The notes under the pieces were generated by a model. That model did not search any database and was not told the origin of the DNA. It saw only the letters and a list, made by a program, of their open reading frames with translations. DNA of 6,568 nt from Acidobacteriota bacterium (GTDB taxonomy: Bacteria > Acidobacteriota > Vicinamibacteria > Vicinamibacterales > Vicinamibacteraceae). The stretch spans positions 1-6,568 of the forward strand of contig JACDAO010000437.1 of assembly GCA_013695405.1 (NCBI GenBank). Direction: 5' to 3'. Every line of letters begins with the position of its first letter. Position 1 is the first letter of the stretch. Shown in pieces: positions 1 to 5,000 of the stretch. Position numbers and translations under genes: made by a program.

Positions 1-1034
1 CCAGGGTCGTCCTGCCGCCATTCCGCAACGGCCACCGTCTGCCCCGGACGCCGGTCGGCCTGCCAGCTGCGCTGTCCGTCGTTCGACGCGAAGCCGAAGT
101 TGGCGTATTCCATCACCCAGCTGACGCGACAGGCCGGCGGGTCGTCGTTGTCGTTCTGGAAGATGTCGCCGAGCGACGTCATCGACTGCTCGTAGCTGTT
201 GCGGTAGTTGTGGCCGATGATTTCGACCTGCGTCCCGTCGGGATTCATGCGTGCCGTGAATCCCCCCACGTACACGTGTCCGTCGTCGCTGGGCTTGCCG
301 GCGTACTCGGCGGGGTCGTGGGGAAAGGTGAACGGCCCGACAGGGTCTGGCCGGTAGGGCCCGAGAATGTTGAACGTCTTGCCCGAGCGGTCGGTGAAGC
401 GCGCCCCCGTATTGCCGGCGTTGAACACCCACTTACCGTCGGGGCCGACCGTGACGGCGTGAAGGGAGTGGTCGTGGTTGATGCCCTGGAAGCCGGTGAG
501 CAGCACCTCGCGTGTGTCGATGGCCGGGTCGAAACGCAGGTTCCGGTCGACGTCGGTGTAGACGATGAGGTCTGGCGGCTGCGAGACGACGACCTTGTTG
601 TCGATGACGGCGACGCCCAGCGGCGCGATCAGCGCAGGCTCCTGGACGAACGTGTGCGACGCATCGGCTTTGCCGTCACCATCGGTGTCCTGCAGCACCA
701 TGATGCGATCGCCCCCGGGCTGCCTGGCATGGTGGCTCCTGTAGCGCACGCCCTCGGCGACCCAGATGCGGCCGTCCTTGTCGATATCGATATTGGTCGG
801 GTTGTGCACCATCGGGGTGGCTGCCCACAGCGTCACCTCGAACCCGTCCGGCACCTGGAAGAGGTCGAGTGGAATCTCCGTCGGCTTATCGAGGCGTGGC
901 GGAGGCGGTTGTGACGCCTGGGGCGGCTGGGGCGGACGCGTCCCCTGCTGCCCTGATGGTTGCTGCGTGACGACGACCACGAACGTGGCGACGATGGCGA
1001 CGAGCCACCCGGGGCTCGGAAGACGACGGTGCAT
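1..1034 (-). CDS. PVC-type membrane-bound dehydrogenase-like beta-propeller protein, N-terminal part (3' end off window)
   Basis: The frame is open from ATG at 1034 to the left edge, giving 344 residues with no stop. Residues 1-30 form a signal peptide: basic MHRRLPSP, then a hydrophobic run (LVAIVATFVVVV) with no lipobox cysteine, so export to the periplasm is expected. A Pro/Gln-rich linker follows (about 31-50). The mature part opens with FQVPDGFEVTLWAA, NPTNIDIDKDGRIWVAE, later GINHDHSLHAVTVGPDG and RNSYEQSM...GDIFQNDNDD. This series matches my memory of the N-terminal domain of 'putative membrane-bound dehydrogenase' proteins of Planctomycetes, Verrucomicrobia and Acidobacteria, a beta-propeller related to PQQ glucose/sorbosone dehydrogenases. 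Many of these end in HEAT repeats and a heme-binding CxxCH domain, which would lie outside the window. The substrate is unknown; polysaccharide or sugar oxidation is only a guess. An AGAGG ribosome site (1044-1048) lies 9 bases before the ATG. Confidence 0.85.
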   Translation of the reverse strand, partial: MHRRLPSPGWLVAIVATFVVVVTQQPSGQQGTRPPQPPQASQPPPPRLDKPTEIPLDLFQVPDGFEVTLWAATPMVHNPTNIDIDKDGRIWVAEGVRYRSHHARQPGGDRIMVLQDTDGDGKADASHTFVQEPALIAPLGVAVIDNKVVVSQPPDLIVYTDVDRNLRFDPAIDTREVLLTGFQGINHDHSLHAVTVGPDGKWVFNAGNTGARFTDRSGKTFNILGPYRPDPVGPFTFPHDPAEYAGKPSDDGHVYVGGFTARMNPDGTQVEIIGHNYRNSYEQSMTSLGDIFQNDNDDPPACRVSWVMEYANFGFASNDGQRSWQADRRPGQTVAVAEWRQDDP

Positions 1035-1205
1035 GGCGTCTGGCCTCTCGACTGTGTGAACTGCGTCAGAGTCTATACACTCACGACCCGGAGGCGAATC
1101 CCAATGCGCATGCAGCCTCGCAGAGACGATAGTAACGATTAGGAACCCGCGTTATCCGACGTCACCCCGCCCCATCCACAGCGTCTGTCACCCACGGAGC
1201 CGCCC
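1035..1205. other. Divergent intergenic region
   Basis: These 171 bases separate the minus-strand dehydrogenase-like gene from the plus-strand AAA+ ATPase. I see no convincing small gene: the short plus-strand frame 960-1142 starts inside the dehydrogenase and has an Asp/Arg-rich composition typical of a shadow frame. Any promoters for both genes should lie here. The only distinctive element is the imperfect palindrome at 1069-1082, listed separately. Confidence 0.5.
1069..1082 (-). promoter_or_regulatory. Possible operator or -10 region: imperfect 14-base palindrome with TATA core
   Basis: GAGTCTATACACTC is an inverted repeat with two mismatches around a central TATA. On the minus strand it contains TATAGA, which could serve as a -10 box about 38-43 bases upstream of the ATG at 1034. 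I found no well-spaced -35 box (the nearest candidates give 15 or 21 bases of spacing), so promoter activity is a guess. A protein-binding site in the divergent region is an equally weak reading. Confidence 0.25.
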
Positions 1206-1208
1206 CTG
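1196..1208 (+). promoter_or_regulatory. GGAG ribosome site and CTG, the only start-like codon before the P-loop
   Basis: GGAG at 1196-1199 is followed after six bases by CTG at 1206-1208, in frame with the Walker A motif. Between the in-frame stop TAG at 1140-1142 and the Walker A codons there is no ATG, GTG or TTG. The first conventional start, TTG at 1251, lies after the P-loop and would remove it. Either translation starts at CTG, or the true 5' end was lost or shifted out of frame. Confidence 0.35.
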
Positions 1209-2537
1209 AATCCTCGCGTCATCGGCGCGCCGGGCCTGGGGAAGACGACATTGGCGTGCGCCGTGGCGCACAAGCTGGGTCAGCCCGTGTACATCTTCCA
1301 GTGCACCATGGATACACGGCCCGAAGATCTGATCGTCACGCCGGTGTTGACCCCCGACAGGAGGGTCGACTACCACGCGTCGAGCCTCGTCTCGGCGATG
1401 CTCATGGGCGGCATCGCCATCCTGGATGAGGGCAACCGCATGCCCGAGCGCGCGTGGGCCTCCCTGGCCCCGTTGATGGACGACCGACGTTACGTGGAGA
1501 GCACCGTTGCGTCAGTCAAGATTCCGGCCCATCCGCGCTTCCGGATGTGCGTGACCATGAACGAGGACTCCAGCGTGTACGAGCTTCACATCCAGAGCCG
1601 TCTGAAGCCGAGAATCGACATCGTGGCGCCGCCGTGGGCCATGCAGGAGCGGATTCTCCGGCTGAAGTGCCCGCAGGTGGATCCCGATCTGCTCGCCGGC
1701 GTCTTCAAGCTGCTGAAAGCTCGCGTCAAGAAGGGTCTGCACGACAGCACGAGGGACATGCTGTCGCTCGCGCAATACGCGCAGAAGCTGAAGATCACCG
1801 GCGTCAACGACCCGCTGAAGCGCTCCGCGGAGCAGGTCCTCGAGAAAGCGGTGAGTAGGCCCCGCGCACCGAGGATCGCGACATCGCCTCTGGTGCGGCA
1901 TTTCCGCAACCTGACCGCACTTCCGTCGTTCCACTACGATGCGATCTTCGGGCGCCTGGTGCACGAGATCTTCGCGGTGAACCCGCCGCATGCTGTTGCG
2001 CTCGAACTGCCTCCGGAGATGGAGCCGGAACTCGAGTGGGCTGCGCGGTGCTGGCCCGCGCCGGTGGTGTCGATCTCCACGCTGCGCGGGCGGGGTGCGG
2101 CGCTCACGGCGCTGCCCTTCGTCCCAGGCGACTCGATACTGGGAGCCTTCAGGCTCGCCGCGGCGGCGGGAACGCCGACGGTGTTCGTGGACGTCCACGT
2201 CCGGTCCGCCGCGAATGAGCCCGCGCCGGGCAGCGGTCACCTGCCAGGGGCCGAGCTGGCTGACCGTGCGGGCGACGAGTACTTTGCGGTAACCAACGCG
2301 CTCATGGCGCGCGAACCGGTCGACGCAGCCGACCTCGCGAGAGAAGCCGCCATGGCGCGGCATCTGGCAGCGCTCATGAAGCAGTACGCGACAGTGCTGT
2401 GGGTTGGAGGGCTTGCGCACTGGTCGCGCATCGAAGCGCGGCTTGCCGGTGCGGATTTCTCGGCCCTACTTGGCATGCGGGCCGCACCCCCCGGTGGCGT
2501 CGCGGACGACTCGCCCCCTCGGCGTTGTATCGGATGA
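1206..2537 (+). CDS. MoxR-type AAA+ ATPase fused in frame to a TraB/Tiki/DUF5682-like domain; abnormal at both ends
   Basis: Counting from TTG 1251 as residue 1: Walker A GAPGLGKT lies just upstream (1224-1247), Walker B with GGIAILDEGNRM at 53-64, sensor-1 asparagine at 104 (TMNEDS), likely arginine finger in QSRLKPR (115-121), then a helical lid to about 200. This is the MoxR/AAA_5 class, ATPases that typically remodel a partner, often a VWA protein. The usual 30-50 residues before Walker A are missing. From about 205 a second domain begins: VRHFRN, NPPHAVALELPP (244-255), LPFVPGDSILGAF (288-300), TPTVFVDV, and REAAMARHLAALM...VLWVGGLAHW (364-391). The pattern of buried beta strands, an acidic ELPP strand and a late GLAH strand resembles TraB/Tiki/DUF5682 proteins; this assignment is by eye. 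The last 10-15 residues appear to be a frameshift tail, since the plausible continuation is in another frame from about 2510. The two domains may once have been separate genes (GTGA at 1851-1854). Confidence 0.7.
   Translation: MNPRVIGAPGLGKTTLACAVAHKLGQPVYIFQCTMDTRPEDLIVTPVLTPDRRVDYHASSLVSAMLMGGIAILDEGNRMPERAWASLAPLMDDRRYVESTVASVKIPAHPRFRMCVTMNEDSSVYELHIQSRLKPRIDIVAPPWAMQERILRLKCPQVDPDLLAGVFKLLKARVKKGLHDSTRDMLSLAQYAQKLKITGVNDPLKRSAEQVLEKAVSRPRAPRIATSPLVRHFRNLTALPSFHYDAIFGRLVHEIFAVNPPHAVALELPPEMEPELEWAARCWPAPVVSISTLRGRGAALTALPFVPGDSILGAFRLAAAAGTPTVFVDVHVRSAANEPAPGSGHLPGAELADRAGDEYFAVTNALMAREPVDAADLAREAAMARHLAALMKQYATVLWVGGLAHWSRIEARLAGADFSALLGMRAAPPGGVADDSPPRRCIG
1851..1854 (+). other. GTGA overlap at the ATPase/second-domain junction
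   Basis: GTG at 1851-1853 is in frame with the TraB-like domain. TGA at 1852-1854 is in the +1 frame relative to the ATPase. A GTGA stop/start overlap is a common junction between two translationally coupled genes, and it falls exactly where the AAA+ lid ends and the second domain starts. The in-frame read-through seen here could therefore be a real fusion or the result of a one-base indel earlier in the ATPase. Confidence 0.35.
2487..2518 (+). other. Probable frameshift site in C-rich runs
   Basis: The interval holds a run of six C (2487-2492) and a run of five C (2514-2518). As written, the frame ends at TGA 2535. Adding one C to either run moves the reading into a frame that continues SALYRMTGQSPWRVCHFA and FHPQDAVCGLLHEAAQQEAA, more protein-like than the Arg/Pro-rich tail. 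Near 2648 one base must be removed to return to the original frame. This may be a true mutation or a homopolymer sequencing error. Confidence 0.5.
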
Positions 2538-2648
2538 CGGGCCAGTCGCCGTGGAGGGTTTGTCACTTCGCAGGCGGTCCGATGACGTTTCATCCGCAGG
2601 ACGCTGTATGTGGCCTGCTTCACGAGGCCGCGCAACAGGAAGCAGCCG

Positions 2649-3245
2649 GTGTCCGTGCTCGCCCGGAGCCCTGCAGAGCAGCCGCCCGCGGTGAGCGAGC
2701 CGCTGGATCCACTCACCTTCGAAGCAGACAGCCGGCAGAAGATCTCGGGTTATCGCTTTCGGGGCCGTTGGGTCACCCTGCAGCCGTGGCGCCTCCCGGA
2801 CGGTTCGATTTTCTCGATAGCAGACGTCGAGGAGATCGAGCGTGCAGAACGCGATGCGGAAGACGCCGCGCTGCCGGCCGCTGGCGTGGGTGACAAATTC
2901 TTCTGGGGCGCGTATCCGCCCGACCAGCTGGAATACGAAGCATTCGTCGGATTCGTTCTCCGCCGCGCCAGTATTTCGGACCCGGGCGACACCCGCGTCG
3001 TTCCTTTCACGAACGGCCTGGCAGACGGCCTCGATGTCCGTGCCATGGTTCGCTTCTGGCACGAAGACCGACCCTACGTGCGGGAAGCACGGCGCGGCCA
3101 GCTGAACGTCACAAACGGTGTCATCGACTGGACCAGCGATACCGAGGAGTCAGACGTCCTTCAACGGAGACATGACGGCGGCTGGTGCGACCCGACTCGC
3201 CGCGGGTGGGAAGCGTCTCGAGAGAGCTCGGCCACGAGGTACTAA
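2649..3245 (+). CDS. Unrecognised ORF, likely C-terminal continuation of the upstream gene or a separate truncated gene
   Basis: I do not recognise the family. GTG at 2649 is preceded by AGGA at 2637-2640 (8 bases spacing), so a separate start is possible; the frame is open from 2586. It encodes 198 residues, soluble, with no signal peptide, membrane segment or cysteine cluster. Visible stretches are QPWRLPDGSIFSIADVEEIE (45-64), DKFFWGAYPPDQLEYEAF (82-99), VVPFTNGLADGLDVRAMVRF (117-136) and a mixed-charge region to about 170, which looks like a folded alpha/beta protein. From about 172 the sequence becomes irregular before TAA at 3243; frame 2 over 3176-3240 gives an alternative ending (SPRVGSVSRELGHEVL) that reads better. 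The same frame resumes directly after the stop, so this and the next segment were probably one coding region. A continuous product with the TraB-like domain would need only the indels described at 2487-2518 and near 2648. Confidence 0.5.
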   Translation: MSVLARSPAEQPPAVSEPLDPLTFEADSRQKISGYRFRGRWVTLQPWRLPDGSIFSIADVEEIERAERDAEDAALPAAGVGDKFFWGAYPPDQLEYEAFVGFVLRRASISDPGDTRVVPFTNGLADGLDVRAMVRFWHEDRPYVREARRGQLNVTNGVIDWTSDTEESDVLQRRHDGGWCDPTRRGWEASRESSATRY

Positions 3246-3638
3246 ACATACCTGGACGACAACCCGGCAGGGCGGGAGACGTTGTTCGACGGGGTGATCC
3301 AGAGACTCGTGAACCTGCAGCGCGATCCGGCGATGGACGACCTGTACAGCTGGCTCGATGTCGTGTTTGCGTATGCCGCAGGCAAGCCGTTCGTGTACTG
3401 CAGCCGGTATCATCCCAGCCCGCGGGTGTTCGGCCTTGCTCGGACACACGGCGTCCAGCTGGTCTGGTCGCCGTTGCATGAGATACCGCCCGCTCTGCTC
3501 GAGCGCCATGGGACCTGGCGGCTGCTGTGGCTCTCCGAGAGCCAATCGGAGTGCCTTGCGGAGCGGCTGGCGACGGCGAAAACTGACCGTCCGGCAGCGG
3601 TGCGTAGCCTGACCGGCCCCGTCACTCGGATTCGATGA
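3246..3638 (+). pseudogene. C-terminal fragment of the interrupted plus-strand gene, function unknown
   Basis: Right after the TAA at 3243 the same frame is open for 130 codons to TGA at 3636-3638. The only conventional in-frame start near its front is TTG at 3282, which would cut off the coding-like YLDDNPAGRETLF, and I see no ribosome site, so this is better read as the tail of an interrupted gene. Features are an amphipathic helix (DGVIQRLVNLQRD), then SWLDVVFAYAAGKPFVYCSR, GLARTHGVQLVWSPLHEIPP and RHGTWRLLWLSE, a regular alternation of strands and helices suggesting one folded alpha/beta domain. I cannot name it. Removing one base around 3241-3247 would join it to the frame-2 reading VSRELGHEVL. 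The last 17 bases overlap the end of the convergent TPR gene. Confidence 0.45.
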
Positions 3639-4137
3639 CCGCTTCCGGCTCTGGCCGGTGCGCGCGCAACTCGGGGTGCCGTTCGAGCGTCCGCACGCAG
3701 GCGTTCCATCGCAGCACGGCCTCGGCCTCGGCTTCATCAGCCAGGCCTGCGTCGATGGCGCGAGCGAAACATGCCAGCGCCGACTCGAAGCTGCCGTGGG
3801 CGAGGACACCGGCCCCGGGTCCCCGACGCTGCGTCAGGTGCGCGCGCCCTCTCCGCTCGTGAATGATGCCCTCGTAGTATGCGCGGGCATACCCGCTCGA
3901 GAGCCGCCCGACCAGTTCCAGCGCTCGCGTGGCGTGATGCCCGATGCCGTCTTCCTGAAACTGATCGGTGATCGCGAGGATCTTCATCACCAGCGCCGGC
4001 TGGTGCGTGCCGTCGTGCGCCAGCACGTCGTCGCAGATGCTCTCGGCAATGGCCCCCTGGTTCAAGAGACGGTAACGCTCGGCCTTGATCAGGGCCGAGG
4101 CGAGTGCCGTGGCCGGAATGGGCTTGAGTGCATACAT
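3622..4137 (-). CDS. Small TPR-like helical protein, third gene of the sdh cluster
   Basis: 171 residues from ATG 4137, with a strong ribosome site GGAGG (4143-4147) five bases upstream, ending in TGA at 3622-3624. There is no signal peptide or membrane helix, so it is expected in the cytoplasm. Two helix-turn-helix stretches look like tetratricopeptide repeats: about residues 17-50 (AERYRLLNQGAIAES, CDDVLAHDGTHQPALV) and about 113-155 (HGSFESALACFARAIDAGL... NACVRTLERHP). TPRs usually mediate protein-protein contacts; a partner is not visible. It starts 60 bases after the end of the iron-sulfur subunit gene on the same strand, so co-transcription with sdhAB is likely and an assembly or regulatory role is possible but unproven. 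Its 3' end overlaps the opposite-strand locus by 17 bases. Confidence 0.75.
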   Translation of the reverse strand: MYALKPIPATALASALIKAERYRLLNQGAIAESICDDVLAHDGTHQPALVMKILAITDQFQEDGIGHHATRALELVGRLSSGYARAYYEGIIHERRGRAHLTQRRGPGAGVLAHGSFESALACFARAIDAGLADEAEAEAVLRWNACVRTLERHPELRAHRPEPEAVIESE

Positions 4138-4197
4138 GGCGTCCTCCAGAGGCCCGGCATCAGCGCGCGTGCCGGTGCGGCCGGCCGCGTCGAGATG

Positions 4198-4929
4198 TCA
4201 GCGGCCGAACAAGCGGCGAATCGGATCGAAGTAGCGATCGACCACCCGCTCCTTGAGCGGGATGATGGCGTTGTCGGTGATGGTGATGTGCTCGGGGCAC
4301 ACGTTCGTGCAGCACTTCGTGATGTTGCACAACCCGATGCCGTGTGCTCCGCGCAGCGCCTCGCGACGATCGGCCACGTCGAGCGGATGCATCTCGAGTG
4401 CCGCCGCATACACGAGGAAGCGCGGCCCGATGAACTGGTCGTGCATCCGATGATCCCGCAGGACGTGGCAGACGTCCTGGCACAGGAAGCACTCGATGCA
4501 CTTGCGGAACTCCTGCACCCGGTCGACATCCTGCTGGGCCATGCGCCACGTCCCGTCAGGTGCGTCCGGAGGACGGGGCGTGAAGGGTGTGATGCCGGGC
4601 TTGATCCGAAAGTTCACCGACACGTCGGTGACCAGGTCGCGCACAACCGGAAATGCGCGCATCGGCTCGACGGTGACGGGCTCGCCTTCGGGCAGGTCGC
4701 CAAGGCGGGTCATGCACATCAGGCGGGGCCGGCCGTTGATCTCCGCCGAGCAGGAGCCGCACTTGCCCGCCTTGCAGTTCCAGCGACATGCGAGATCGTG
4801 GGTCTCGTCGGCCTGGATGCGATGCACCGCATCCAGCACCACCATGCCCTCGGACACGTCGGTCGTGTAGTCATGGAACCCGCCCCCCGCGGCATCGCCC
4901 CTCCACACACGGAACACTCGATTCGGCAT
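4198..4929 (-). CDS. sdhB: Succinate dehydrogenase/fumarate reductase iron-sulfur subunit
   Basis: 243 residues, a usual length for SdhB/FrdB. It carries electrons from the flavin of SdhA to the quinone site of the membrane anchor, on the cytoplasmic face. The N-terminal ferredoxin domain has the [2Fe-2S] ligands C52, C57, C60 and C72 (CKAGKCGSC...MC). The C-terminal domain has C144, C147, C150 (CIECFLC) with C211 for [4Fe-4S], and C154, C201, C207 for [3Fe-4S] (CNITKCCTNVCPEH). C154 is followed by His rather than the common Pro. C48 and C206 are extra cysteines. The CIECFLCQDVCH and CCTNVCPEHITITDN motifs recall the mycobacterial Sdh1 type more than the E. coli type. ATG at 4929 is supported by GAGGA (4935-4939) five bases upstream. 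It follows sdhA after 71 bases that contain a tandem repeat. Confidence 0.95.
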   Translation of the reverse strand: MPNRVFRVWRGDAAGGGFHDYTTDVSEGMVVLDAVHRIQADETHDLACRWNCKAGKCGSCSAEINGRPRLMCMTRLGDLPEGEPVTVEPMRAFPVVRDLVTDVSVNFRIKPGITPFTPRPPDAPDGTWRMAQQDVDRVQEFRKCIECFLCQDVCHVLRDHRMHDQFIGPRFLVYAAALEMHPLDVADRREALRGAHGIGLCNITKCCTNVCPEHITITDNAIIPLKERVVDRYFDPIRRLFGR

Positions 4930-4941
4930 GCTCGTCCTCTA

Positions 4942-4989
4942 CCTTTTGCCTTTTGCCTTTTGCCTTTTGCCTTTTCCCTTTTCCCTTTG
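4942..4989 (-). repeat. Heptanucleotide tandem repeat (AAAAGGC on the coding strand) between sdhA and sdhB
   Basis: On the plus strand: four perfect CCTTTTG units (4942-4969), two CCTTTTC units (4970-4983) and a partial CCTTTG (4984-4989). On the sdh mRNA this is a purine-only tract apart from the C of AAAAGGC, ending two bases before the GAGGA ribosome site of sdhB. It fills most of the 71-base gap and contains many AAGG/AAGGGA cores. Being 7 bases long, unit changes would not shift a reading frame here because the tract is non-coding, but they would change sdhA-sdhB spacing. No stem-loop is possible in such a tract. Confidence 0.9.
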
Positions 4990-5000
4990 CCCTGACTCCC

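Noticed and set aside
210..914. 234-codon plus-strand open frame
   Set aside because: It is antisense to the dehydrogenase-like gene, whose minus-strand reading has a signal peptide and family motifs; the plus reading is Val/Asp/Arg-rich shadow sequence.
1512..2420. 302-codon minus-strand open frame
   Set aside because: It is antisense to the MoxR/TraB-like ORF, very rich in Arg, His and Gln, with no recognisable motif.
2399..2893. 164-codon plus-strand frame 2 as an independent gene
   Set aside because: Only about 2510-2648 looks coding, as the continuation of the TraB-like domain; after 2650 it becomes Arg-rich and overlaps the better frame.
4177..4188. Perfect 12-base GC palindrome between sdhB and the TPR gene
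   Set aside because: Such palindromes are common by chance at this GC content; there is no loop and no T-run, so I do not call a terminator or operator.
3658..4995. 445-codon plus-strand open frame
   Set aside because: It lies antisense to the TPR gene and sdhB, which have clear motifs; the long frame is a GC-rich codon shadow, and its end reads the heptamer repeat as repeated Leu-Pro-Phe-Ala-Phe.
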